The notes under the pieces: generated by a model
Seen by the model: only the letters and a program-made list of their open reading frames with translations
What the model was told of the DNA's origin: nothing
Databases searched by the model: none
Shown here: positions 1 through 7,100 of the stretch, in pieces
Position numbering within the stretch: position 1 is the first letter of the stretch
Layout: each line of letters begins with the position of its first letter
Program-made: the position numbers and the translations under genes
DNA from: JBAZOY01 sp041648505
GTDB lineage: Bacteria > Desulfobacterota > Syntrophia > Syntrophales > CG2-30-49-12
Length of the DNA stretch: 18,191 nt
Reading direction: 5' to 3'
Assembly: GCA_041648505.1 (NCBI GenBank)
Contig: JBAZOY010000051.1
Location: 1-18,191 of the forward strand

Positions 1-325
1 TCATCGGATACGACGCAAAGCGCTCCTGCCAAAGATGACCCTTCCATTTTTCTCGAAAGTTGACATGCCGTGTATAACGGCGATGAGCCTCTCCCATAGC
101 GTGACGTAAGCTGTCAGAATGCCTTGGAAGGGCTATGAAATGAACGTGGTTAGGCATGAGGCAATAGGCCCACACAACAACTTCGTAACGCCTACAGGAA
201 GCGGACATCATGACCATATATTCCCGATAATCTTCGTCGCAGAAAAAAGTCTGCATCCGGCGATTGCCACGCTGTGTAATGTGGTGAGGTATTCCTGGTA
301 TGACGACTCTTGCTATCCTTGCCAT
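1..325 (-). CDS. REP-associated tyrosine transposase (Y1/HUH), copy A, 3' end outside window
   Basis: This is the N-terminal 108 residues of a RAYT/IS200-like single-strand transposase, read from ATG at 325 leftwards off the window edge. No stop occurs in the visible part. The protein begins MARIARVVIPGIPHHITQRG, typical of the family, and carries the HUH metal-binding motif as MPNHVHF. The catalytic tyrosine region would lie beyond the edge. The first 360 bases match 1666-2024 (copy B) almost base for base, and copy A keeps the base that copy B lost, so it may be the functional copy. A TTG at 361 could extend the protein by 12 residues, but the ATG fits the family better. These enzymes process and move hairpin repeats through single-stranded intermediates. 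The family call is secure; activity cannot be judged without the missing C-terminus. Confidence 0.85.
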   Translation of the reverse strand, partial: MARIARVVIPGIPHHITQRGNRRMQTFFCDEDYREYMVMMSASCRRYEVVVWAYCLMPNHVHFIALPRHSDSLRHAMGEAHRRYTRHVNFREKWKGHLWQERFASYPM

Positions 326-357
326 GCCCTGATTTCTACCGCGATTCTTCCTAATTG

Positions 358-468
358 TCAATAATTAAGTATACTGTCCCCAGAACTATTCCCTTGCATT
401 TGCTCTTCATACCATACAAAGGCGTCATCCAATTCGTATTGCGCCAATTCAAGAAAGCGAACTCTCAT
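358..468 (-). pseudogene. ParE/RelE-family toxin, truncated by RAYT copy A
   Basis: The ATG at 468 overlaps the stop of the upstream antitoxin (ATGA), the usual type II toxin-antitoxin arrangement. The reading frame gives MRVRFLELAQYELDDAFVWY followed by EEQMQG, which resembles the first helix of ParE-type toxins. After that it enters the conserved end of the RAYT element (AGTTCTGGGGACAGTATACT in the minus direction) and stops at 358 after 36 codons, against about 90-100 residues for intact toxins. The catalytic and C-terminal part is missing and is not seen elsewhere in the window. The toxin therefore appears inactivated by insertion. Family assignment rests on a short stretch and on gene context. 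Confidence 0.6.
370..387 (-). repeat. RAYT element end motif, copy A
   Basis: The 18-base sequence TATACTGTCCCCAGAACT marks the 5' end of RAYT copy A. Near-identical copies occur at 2034-2051, 2056-2073, 2305-2322 and 2373-2390, always just upstream of a RAYT start or in its debris. Here it forms the junction with the interrupted toxin. Confidence 0.75.
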
Positions 469-686
469 CGCTGGCGATACCTCGCCATCACCTCGTCATA
501 AGGAAGCGTTTTGAGACGGCCCTCTTTATAGGCAGCCCATCGCTTGGCCGCTTCTTCCGCCCATATTTTATCCAGTTCCACATCCGGCTGATCCAGTTTT
601 GCCAGGATCATATCAACAAGCATCGCCTTATCCGTATCCGGTAATTCCTCAATCTTCTTTGCAAGTTCTTCCGTTTTCGATCTCAT
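465..686 (-). CDS. Addiction-module antitoxin (Unstab_antitox-like)
   Basis: This 73-residue protein starts at the ATG at 686, seven bases after an AAGGAGG ribosome-binding site. A TTG at 704 in the same frame lies at the edge of that site and is rejected. The sequence MRSKTEELAKKIEELPDTDK, followed by a helix with DMILAKLDQPD and then DKIWAEEAAKRWAAYKEG, fits the small helical 'putative addiction module component' family (PF09720). Such proteins bind and neutralise ParE/RelE toxins and usually repress their own operon. The gene overlaps the start of a toxin gene that is now cut short, so this antitoxin seems to be an orphan. Confidence in the family is good; activity is unknown. Confidence 0.8.
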   Translation of the reverse strand: MRSKTEELAKKIEELPDTDKAMLVDMILAKLDQPDVELDKIWAEEAAKRWAAYKEGRLKTLPYDEVMARYRQR

Positions 687-751
687 CCGTATCACCTCCT
701 TCAAGGTAAGGATAATCTTAAAATGTCAGAATTTCAAATCGAATCGCTTGA

Positions 752-871
752 TCAGGCCTTTATTGACGAATTTTCTTTTAACAGAGCGAAGTGTGCATCG
801 GCGAACTCTTGAATGCTTTGTGGCAATCTACGGTAACAATCCCAGAAGGCCGATGAGGCAAAGTGGTTCAA
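752..871 (-). pseudogene. RelE-like toxin, N-terminal stub
   Basis: A TTG at 871 overlaps the TGA stop of the upstream antitoxin-like gene. The frame reads LNHFASSAFWDCYRRLPQSI then QEFADAHFALLKENSSIKA and stops at 752 after 39 codons. The pattern 'HFAS..FW.CY..LP......AD..FALLK' matches the N-terminus of a common RelE-like toxin family of about 90 residues. The rest of that family (beta strands and basic catalytic residues) is absent; the next antitoxin's leader starts at once. I infer a deletion remnant. The alternative, a genuinely short 39-residue peptide, seems less likely. Confidence 0.55.
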
Positions 872-1068
872 ATGCGTTTCGTCTTTCCCGCCTTGTGTTC
901 CTCAACGGCGCTTTGCACCAACCTGTCCAGCTTGCCGGTCTCGCTATCCATTTCTATCTGACGATCCCATTCGGCTGCATCAAATTCGATAAACCAGGAG
1001 CGAAAAGCGGCCCGTTCACCGGGGCTGAATTGTTTGACAGTCTGCTCAAGCATTTCGACTTGTGACAT
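868..1068 (-). CDS. Small antitoxin-like protein
   Basis: This 66-residue protein starts at the ATG at 1068 (MSQVEMLEQTVKQFSPGERA). The ATG at 1074 is only two bases from the GGAG ribosome-binding site, whereas 1068 has a normal spacing of about seven bases. The body, with SWFIEFDAAEWDRQIEMD then GKLDRLVQSAVEEHKAGKT, resembles small proteins that precede RelE-like toxins: an amphipathic helix, an FDAAxWDRQIExD core and a basic tail. The gene overlaps the start of the truncated RelE-like toxin at 752-871, which supports an antitoxin role. With the toxin broken it would be an orphan. I recognise the pattern from memory and cannot name a Pfam family with confidence. Confidence 0.7.
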   Translation of the reverse strand: MSQVEMLEQTVKQFSPGERAAFRSWFIEFDAAEWDRQIEMDSETGKLDRLVQSAVEEHKAGKTKRI

Positions 1069-1125
1069 GGTCATTCTCCTTTATGGTATCTTCTTTTTCT
1101 CCCAAGATGGCTTTAATCTTAGCAT

Positions 1126-1362
1126 TTACATCAAATAAAAACAACCGGCGGGCGCCAGGGGAATATTCTCAAGGGTGACATCGGGCAAGCGGCCTTGCCC
1201 TAAAACCTCAGTGGCGTCAAGTATTTCGATTCCAACAAGCTTTTCATCCAGCCCGATGTTCAGTACAATCTCCTCATTCAGTCTCACAGTGCGGCATTCA
1301 TGTTTGCCTTCAATCAGCCTGATGTAAAGGGCGTCGATTTCTGGATCATAACTGATTTTCAT
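1126..1362 (-). CDS. DUF2283 family protein
   Basis: This 78-residue protein starts at ATG 1362 behind a GAAAGGAGAG ribosome-binding site. It has the DUF2283 signature: MKISYDPEIDALYIRLIEGK at the N-terminus, then LNEEIVLNIGLDEKLVGIEI and LDATEVL. The family is often found beside DUF4258 proteins and has been proposed to act in toxin-antitoxin-like pairs, but no function is established. No DUF4258 gene is visible upstream; RAYT copy B begins about 100 bases away and may have replaced it. The gene lies in line with the two antitoxin-like genes downstream (gap about 57 bases), so it may belong to the same decayed cluster. Confidence 0.85.
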   Translation of the reverse strand: MKISYDPEIDALYIRLIEGKHECRTVRLNEEIVLNIGLDEKLVGIEILDATEVLGQGRLPDVTLENIPLAPAGCFYLM

Positions 1363-1462
1363 CGCTCTCTCCTTTCAAAAGAAAAACGTGTAAACGGTAA
1401 TAACGATCGTTTCCGTCTTGCTCTTTCATGGCCCCTGTTATGTCAACGTCAGACTGCACTGC

Positions 1463-1989
1463 TTACACCTGAAAACCTTCCCCTACAAAACCACGCCAGT
1501 CTTCCACTATCTCAAGAAGCGGTAAAACATCCACCAGGCCATCATTACAGCCATTCACGTGGGCACCGGCACTGCTCCACTTGTAAGACCACGGTTCCTT
1601 TGCAAGACCGGCACGAAACGGATTCAACTCGATATAGCGGGCTGCGGCAAGAAGATGCTTTTCATTCATCGGATAAGATGCAAAGCGCTCCTGCCAAAGA
1701 TGACCCTTCCATTTTTCTCGAAAGTTGACATGCCGTGTATAACGGCGATGAGCCTCTCCCATAGCGTGACGTAAGCTGTCGGAATGCCTTGGAAGGGCTA
1801 TGAAATGAACGTGGTTAGGCATGAGGCAATAGGCCCACACATCAACTTCATAACGCGACAGGAAGCGGACATCATGATTATATATTCCCGATAATCCTCG
1901 TCGCAGAAAAAAGTCTGCATCCGGCGATTGCCACGCTGTGTAATGTGGTGAGGTATTCCTGGTATGACGACTCTTGCTATCCTTGCCAT
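1463..1989 (-). pseudogene. REP-associated tyrosine transposase, copy B (frameshifted)
   Basis: This is a full-length RAYT gene broken by one missing base near 1853-1856, where copies A and C read CGCCTACAGG and copy B reads CGCGACAGG on the plus strand. Frame 1 runs from ATG 1989 (MARIARVVIPGIPHHITQRG) to just past ASCR. Frame 2 resumes with WAYCLMPNHVHFIALPRHSD and continues to the stop at 1463. The HUH motif (HVH) and the tyrosine helix (AARYIELNPFRAGLA) are intact in the DNA. The combined length of about 175 residues is normal for the family. The break prevents a complete product unless the ribosome shifts frame. Its near identity to copy A implies a recent duplication. Confidence 0.88.
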
Positions 1990-2033
1990 ACCCTGATTTC
2001 TACCGCTATTCTTCCTAATTGTCAATAATTAAG

Positions 2034-2073
2034 TATACTGTCCCCGGAACTATCCTATACTGTCCCCGGAACT
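2034..2073 (-). repeat. Tandem pair of RAYT element end motifs (copy B)
   Basis: Two copies of TATACTGTCCCCGGAACT (2034-2051 and 2056-2073) lie four bases apart, followed by a GGAACTATCA duplication at the junction with copy C. The arrangement suggests that one element landed at or near the end of another. Confidence 0.7.
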
Positions 2074-2086
2074 ATCAGGAACTATC

Positions 2087-2260
2087 AGGCATGAGGTAAT
2101 AGGCCCATACATCAACTTCGTAACGCCTACAGGAAGCGGACATCATGACCATATATTCCCGATAATCTTCGTCGCAGAAGAAAGTCTGCATCCGGCGGTT
2201 GCCACGCTGTGCAATGTGGTGAGGTATTCCTGGTATGACGACTCTTGCTATCCTTGCCAT
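2087..2260 (-). pseudogene. REP-associated tyrosine transposase, copy C (5' fragment)
   Basis: This fragment starts at ATG 2260 and encodes MARIARVVIPGIPHHIAQRG and onward through WAYYLMP. It then breaks off exactly before the HUH motif, at the junction with the end motifs of copy B. It retains the base missing from copy B. About two thirds of the gene, including all catalytic residues, is gone. The geometry suggests that copy B inserted into or recombined with copy C and that the C 3' part was deleted. Confidence 0.85.
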
Positions 2261-2304
2261 ACCCTGATTTCTACCGCTATTCTTCCTAATTGTCAATAAT
2301 TAAG

Positions 2305-2390
2305 TATACTGTCCCCGGAACTACTCCCGGAACTACTCGAACTGGAATTCACCACTATCCCCAGAACTAAAGTATACTGTCCCCAGAACT
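2305..2390 (-). repeat. RAYT end motifs and debris (copy C side)
   Basis: TATACTGTCCCC(G/A)GAACT occurs at 2305-2322 and 2373-2390, with partial versions between them (CCCGGAACTACTC and CTATCCCCAGAACTAAAG). This is the outer boundary of the RAYT cluster and looks like several overlapping element ends. Confidence 0.6.
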
Positions 2391-2472
2391 CACCCATGAG
2401 AACATTGATAAAAAAAAGTATACTATATAAAGCACTATTTTTTATAAAGTCATTTTTAAAATAGCAATGAAC

Positions 2473-2496
2473 TACCCCGCAGCAAGCTACGGGGTA
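2473..2496. repeat. REP-like hairpin 1
   Basis: TACCCCG pairs with CGGGGTA around AGCAAGCT, giving a strong stem. The core AGCAAGCT is shared with the second hairpin 20 bases away. Palindromes of this kind are plausible substrates of the neighbouring RAYT enzymes, although that link is inferred. Confidence 0.6.
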
Positions 2497-2513
2497 TCGC
2501 TGGTTCCTTATCG

Positions 2514-2538
2514 TTCCGGCGAAGCAAGCTTCGGGGAA
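2514..2538. repeat. REP-like hairpin 2
   Basis: TTCC pairs with GGAA, and inside it CGAAGC pairs with GCTTCG, sharing the GCAAGCT core with hairpin 1. Two related palindromes close together are typical of REP/BIME-like units. Confidence 0.5.
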
Positions 2539-2826
2539 TTATACCCGTAGAGATTAAAATAGAAATAATCCAATATATTTCCAGTTGGATTAATGTATTG
2601 ATGTCCGGATTTGAAAAACAACTTTTCAGGAAGTACACCACGGGAAAAGCTGCACAATAATTTTCCTATGGTCGGTCGTTGGTCATTCTTGCACTGTCCA
2701 CCTACGAAGCCGTAACTTTCAGCGCTGAATTGATGTGAGGATTACCTGTTGAACGATATTCTTTAAAATACTTAGCGCTCCACAATCTACCCGCCTCCAT
2801 GAAAGCAGAACCGCTCTTTTCGAAGA

Positions 2827-3087
2827 TTATCGTCTCTGCAAGCTACGGCGCGGTCTATCAAGTGCGACACGCGAGATATCAAGGTCGACACCCTGCGGAA
2901 TGCGCCAATGGACGTTTCCTGCTGCGCTGTAGAGGCGGACGCGATGCTCACCAACAAAGGAAAAATTATAATTCTTGAGTCGAATGTCCTCACCGCAGAA
3001 TTGATGCCGAGATCCAAAATAAGACAATTGACCCCAGCGTTCGTTATTAACTATTTTAACGGGTATTGTAATAGATTCTGTTGACAT
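2827..3087 (-). CDS. Unknown small protein (cluster gene 3)
   Basis: This 86-residue frame begins at ATG 3087, five bases after the stop of the winged-helix-like gene. It has only a weak ribosome-binding site (TAGGGA). It starts MSTESITIPVKIVNNERWGQ and looks beta-strand rich, ending in a basic tail (RPRRSLQRR). I recognise no family. The frame is open upstream through the A7 run at 3114-3120 in the previous gene, so it may be the C-terminal part of one protein made by -1 frameshifting, or a piece split off by a homopolymer indel. Its coding status is moderately supported by its position and length. Confidence 0.45.
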   Translation of the reverse strand: MSTESITIPVKIVNNERWGQLSYFGSRHQFCGEDIRLKNYNFSFVGEHRVRLYSAAGNVHWRIPQGVDLDISRVALDRPRRSLQRR

Positions 3088-3092
3088 GGTCC

Positions 3093-3440
3093 CTATCGGC
3101 GCCGGACGCCCTGTTTTTTTAATACTTCAAGCGTATCATTTACTACCTGGACAGAAATGCACAGCGCGTCAGCAATATCTTGCGTATTTATTTCAGTGCG
3201 CCCCAAGGCCCGGATGGCTTGAATATGGGTAAAAATCGCAAGTTGTAATTGTCTTTTTGAGGCAGGAGGGGGACCTGGGGATGGAGATGGGGCTACCATA
3301 ATATTAGCGCTGGTGCTTGCGGTGCCTCCGGTTATGTAATTCCCTGTGGCGTAAAATTTCATTTCGGTTTTCTCCGATTCTCCCTGCTTCTTGTCTATCA
3401 GATTATTTTTCGTGTCGGATTGGGCCGTGCTCTTGTTCAT
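3093..3440 (-). CDS. Winged-helix-like protein with Pro/Ser-rich linker (cluster gene 2)
   Basis: This 115-residue protein starts at ATG 3440 behind AGAAGGAGAGCT and overlaps the end of the DUF3467-like gene by 38 bases. The N-terminal half is hydrophilic and then glycine/threonine rich (FYATGNYITGGTASTSANIM). A linker APSPSPGPPPASKRQ follows at about residues 50-64. The C-terminal part, about 65-115 (INTQDIADALCISVQVVNDT then LEVLKKQGV), looks like a helix-turn-helix with the recognition helix at VQVVNDTLEVLKK. It may bind DNA as part of the cluster's regulation or function. The wing expected after the recognition helix is missing because the frame stops at RRR, next to the A7 run. No named family was recognised. 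Confidence 0.65.
   Translation of the reverse strand: MNKSTAQSDTKNNLIDKKQGESEKTEMKFYATGNYITGGTASTSANIMVAPSPSPGPPPASKRQLQLAIFTHIQAIRALGRTEINTQDIADALCISVQVVNDTLEVLKKQGVRRR
3114..3120 (-). other. A7 run, candidate -1 frameshift site
   Basis: In the minus-strand reading frame of gene 2 the codons are TTA AAA AAA CAG, so the run has the slippery form A AAA AAA. A -1 slip gives ACA GGG CGT and joins gene 3 in frame, making a protein of about 204 residues. A GC-rich GGCG...CGCC hairpin follows within a few bases. The alternative is a simple homopolymer indel, biological or from sequencing. Confidence 0.4.
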
Positions 3441-3744
3441 AGCTCTCCTTCTGAACTGTCAGTGCCGTTATTAGTCCGTCGACCAATCTGGGCGGTATAA
3501 TTAGCTGTAGAAGTGGTTCGACTGGCACATTCTTTCCCTTACTCGCCAATTCAGTCTGTTCGGGTGTCAAATGGGATGGGGTCCGTAGAACATAAATCAA
3601 GAAATCAAACTCGGAATGCGTCACAGCCGCGTAGTTGATGTAGTAAGCGGGAGTATCTGGTTTTGGATCTGGCGTTATCTTCACCTCTACCCGCTCAGGC
3701 AAGTGCTCACTTTTGACTTTCTTGCCAGGTATCTTTTTTGCCAT
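3403..3744 (-). CDS. DUF3467-like protein (cluster gene 1)
   Basis: This 113-residue protein starts at ATG 3744, seven bases after AAAGGAGG. After a basic N-terminus (MAKKIPGKKVKSEHLPERVE) the core reads YYINYAAVTHSEFDFLIYVL, then a loop with LTPEQ and PVEPLLQLIIPPRLVDGLIT, followed by ALTVQKESYEQEHG. This fits the DUF3467 family: a strand with N-Y-x-x-V-x-H-S-x-x-[DE]-F, a variable loop, a second I-I-x-P-P strand and a final helix. The function of the family is not known. It is the first gene of a three-gene cluster with its own promoter (3898-3926) and overlaps gene 2, so the two are probably translated together. Confidence 0.75.
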   Translation of the reverse strand: MAKKIPGKKVKSEHLPERVEVKITPDPKPDTPAYYINYAAVTHSEFDFLIYVLRTPSHLTPEQTELASKGKNVPVEPLLQLIIPPRLVDGLITALTVQKESYEQEHGPIRHEK

Positions 3745-3785
3745 ATCGCTCCTCCTTTGTTTAATTGGTATAACGTCAAGGGTCT

Positions 3786-3817
3786 TCCCAGAGCAACATG
3801 TTCGTTGCAGCTTGGGA
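3786..3817 (-). other. Hairpin in the leader of the DUF3467-like cluster
   Basis: TCCCA and GCAAC pair with GTTGC and TGGGA in the transcribed leader between the predicted promoter and the DUF3467-like start. No following U-run is present, so it is not a classical terminator. It may be regulatory or stabilise the 5' end. Confidence 0.35.
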
Positions 3818-3897
3818 TACCTATTGGTTTCAATAATTTGCCTTTGATTGCCTCGTTATTCGAAAAACATGGTGAAGCATTGCTTTCAATTTTTGTA

Positions 3898-3926
3898 AGT
3901 ATAGGAAGGCTGTTTTTGCTTGTCAA
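3898..3926 (-). promoter_or_regulatory. Sigma70 promoter for the three-gene cluster
   Basis: On the minus strand a consensus -35 TTGACA (3921-3926) is separated by 17 bases from -10 TATACT (3898-3903). It points at the DUF3467-like gene starting at 3744. The near-perfect match makes it one of the best promoter candidates in the window. Confidence 0.7.
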
Positions 3927-4199
3927 GGGATATTATGCATCACGAAAAACATTAGCTGACGATGTGGTTGGGAACGGTGATCCTCATTCATTTTCGGAGT
4001 GAAATGATGAATCACTGCATGCTTGGCTTACAGGAAGCAGCCCAACTTTTACAGTGACGGAAAATACGCTCTCAAGACTTTGCGCCTTTCAAACCGGAAT
4101 CAATGAATTCACTTGAATGGTTATGGTGTTGACTTGTATTTGGAAGAAAGACACCTGGGCCAAGTATGCAAGAACCAGATGAGCCATATTTATAAAATT

Positions 4200-7100
4200 T
4201 CATTCTCTCCCCTCGATAATCGCAATCTCTTCTTCAGTCAGACCGTAAAGCTCGTACACGATCCGGTCAATCTCCTTCTCCAGCGCCGAGGTATCCGCTG
4301 CCGGGTCGGCTGCCTTGGCGGCGAGGATGTGGGAGACCAAGTCCACTATGCCTTTGCGTTGCTTTTCGGAGGTACATTTGATGGCAAGCTTCTCAACATG
4401 CTCCTTCTTGACTTCCGCAAGCGCTTCCCCCTTTTCAGGGTTCAACCACTGAAAGTAATAGTTGAGCAAGCGGGAATTCAGAAGACCAAGAATGAACCGC
4501 AGATCATACTTGCTATCCCGTTGTACAATGGTGTGCATGTTGTTCATGCAGACAAACTGCTTTCGGTCCAGCGTGGCGATGAGGGAATCCCCTGTCTGAC
4601 GAATGATAATCTTCTCAGGCGCATCGAACCCCGCCGAGGGACGCGGCTCTGCAAGATAATCCCCGTATTTGATCCACCGGTTGCCATTCCATTTGTTTGT
4701 GTACTTATCAATGTCGCGTCCCCTCAAAAGCGGGCGATAGGATTTGTCCTTGCAAAGCGTTGCGTCAAAAACTCTGTTGTCAACAGTCGCCCTTGTCTGC
4801 TTTGGAACACCTTTCCCAACTTGGTATGGTTTCATTCCGACCGTAACAATACAAAGGTCTTTTAAAAGAACGCTATTGCTCATGACCTTCTCAATTATCG
4901 ACTCATGGCTGGGATCAAAGAAGATATTAACAGGCTCACCGTCGAGGGTAGCCCACTTCGATTGCTCGACAACCCTAACTGACGAATCGCCTTCGCTTAC
5001 CAGTTTGACCGTGACACTGTTGGAGTATGGAGGCTGGTTTCGAATGATGACAACTTCGTTATCGACAACTGCATCGAAGACCTTGCGAGCATAGTGCGCA
5101 ATTTCCTGAACACTCTTCTCTGTGAACACGAACCTGCGTATTTTTTTCAGTTTCAGATTGGTCAGCCAGGGATTCGGAATGATGAAATCGACAATCCCTC
5201 CGGGTGAAAGCAAATCAAAAGACCGCTCGACAAAGAGCAGGTAACTGTCGAGCTGATAGTCTTGGTGGCGGAAGAGGCGCAGTAGCCTGTGTTTCTCCGC
5301 TTCGGAGAACTTGGCGCCATACGGCGGGTTCCCGATGACCACATCAAACCCGTTCCGCACGCCGAACATCCACTCGGGATCGAAGAAGGGGGCGGAGGCG
5401 TTCTGGTCGTAAGGGTCCCAGCCGGCAAGCTGTTTCGCCGTGGTGTCGCCCCAGCCATCGCGTTTAAGTAACTCCGCAATTTCGGCGCGGAGTTTTTTAT
5501 CCAGTTCCCGGCATTTGGCTTTACTGGCTGGAGTCCTGGCGTTGAAGTGCTTCTCCCGCACCTTGTGCAGATCCGCCTCCTTGGCGTCAATGTCGGGATT
5601 GCGGAACGCTGCCTGCCTTGGTTTTTCGATCCCGATCAGCGTGTTGGCGGCGACAAACTTGGTTTCCAGGTTGGGCAGCGGACGCACGCCAAGGTTTGTT
5701 GCGTCCGGGTCCACCCGCTGATCCACGATCAGCGAGATGAAAAACCGCATTTTGGCAATCTGGACGGCGATGGACTGGATATCCACGCCATAGAGGCAGT
5801 TCTCAATCAGGTAGAGCTTGCGTCCGTAATCCAGTTCGTTGCGTTCAAACGCCTCCTCGATGCCGACGATCTGCTGTTCCAGTTCCCTGACGGTACGTTC
5901 GCGGATGGCAGCGTCTTCGATCTTCTCCGCCATCGCTATGGCGTCGCGCACACGCTTGATTTGCCGCTGCTCCCATTGCTTGTTATGAGGGTCGAGCTTG
6001 CCGAGGATGAACACCAGTTTGTGTAAGATGCCCATCGGGAACGCGCCGGAGCCAACCGCCGGGTCCAGCGCCTTCAGGCCGTCAATCGCGGCGATCAGCA
6101 CTTCGGTTTCCCGTGCATCAAAATCATGGCCGCTCTCCTCCCACGACACCAGCCGCCGGAGTCTCTCTTCCGTTGCCTTTTCATCCTCTGCGGGTAGCCT
6201 CCCCTTCAGGAATGCGATCAAGGCCTCGTCCACCATGTAGTCCACGATCTCGCGCGGGGTGTAGAACGATCCGGTCTGTTTGCGGGCCGTAGCGCCGGTT
6301 TCGGGATTATAGGCGGCAAGCAGGTTCTCGAATACCTTACCGGAGAGCTCCGGATCGAGTGCGACTTCCTGTTCGATGGGCGTGTTTTCCTCAATCGTGA
6401 AGTGGTATCGTTGAAGGGTGTGGATGAGCCCGCGCACCCGGACCTTCCTGAATCTCTTGTTGCCATAGTCCGCGCTGAGGTCTTCTTCGCGCTCAGGTCC
6501 GAAGAACAGGAAATCAGGGACAACCGGCTGGCTGTCCGGCCGTCGGGAGAAACCGTCAATGCGCACGTAACGCGGCCTGACGCCTTCACCCAAATCCTTG
6601 TCCAGACACTCGAACAGGCCGCCGTTGAGAAAGGGGATGTTCTTGAACAACGCCAGCGCCTCATCGGGCTTCTTAAACAAATCGCGATAACGGTAAAGAC
6701 TGTGCGCCATGAAGTTCTGCTCATCCCGTGCCCAGCCGCGCTTGTCCATCTCGGTGTTCAACGTGGCGAAGAACAGGTTTTGCAGGAGCGCCTTATAGAA
6801 GACGGAGTCGTTCCCGGCATTATTGTCCGGGGCGAATCCGTCGAGTAGTTTATCCAGGCGGCGCTGATCGAACAGTTCCTCAGGAATCAGCCCCTTTTCC
6901 TTCACGAACCAGCAGAAGATCAACCGCGTGATCATGCGGATCACACCGATGTGGTCGTGCCCATCAGCCTCCTTGGGCGCATCCCTGGGGAAATGAACAT
7001 GCTTCAGCGCCCAGAAGTACCAGTTGGCGAGTTCCTTGTAAAACGCCTTCGTGACAGCTTCGACGTTGAAGGCTTCGTCGTGGCGTGTTTGGATCTCCAG

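Larger units (their letters stand above)
2391..2826. other. Gene-free stretch with two REP-like hairpins
   Basis: I see no supportable gene here. The stretch is AT-rich at 2400-2470, holds two related hairpins (listed separately) at 2473-2538, and then is featureless up to the end of the small-gene cluster. A 61-codon minus-strand frame across the hairpins encodes IPRSLLR-type repeats that derive from the palindromes and is not a real gene. Confidence 0.6.
3745..4199. other. Gene-free stretch holding promoter and leader of the small-gene cluster
   Basis: No gene is supported. On the minus strand 3898-3926 is a strong sigma70 promoter and 3745-3890 would be a leader of about 145 bases containing a hairpin. 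From 3930 to 4199 I see nothing convincing; this is the 3' flank of the restriction-modification gene, and no clear terminator is visible. Confidence 0.55.

Noticed and set aside
2456..2641. 61-codon minus-strand ORF with IPRSLLR repeats
   Set aside because: It is translated from the two REP-like hairpins; the repeated peptide reflects the palindromes and there is no ribosome-binding site.
3616..4002. 128-codon plus-strand ORF
   Set aside because: It lies antisense to the DUF3467-like gene and its promoter, and no ribosome-binding site or family supports it.
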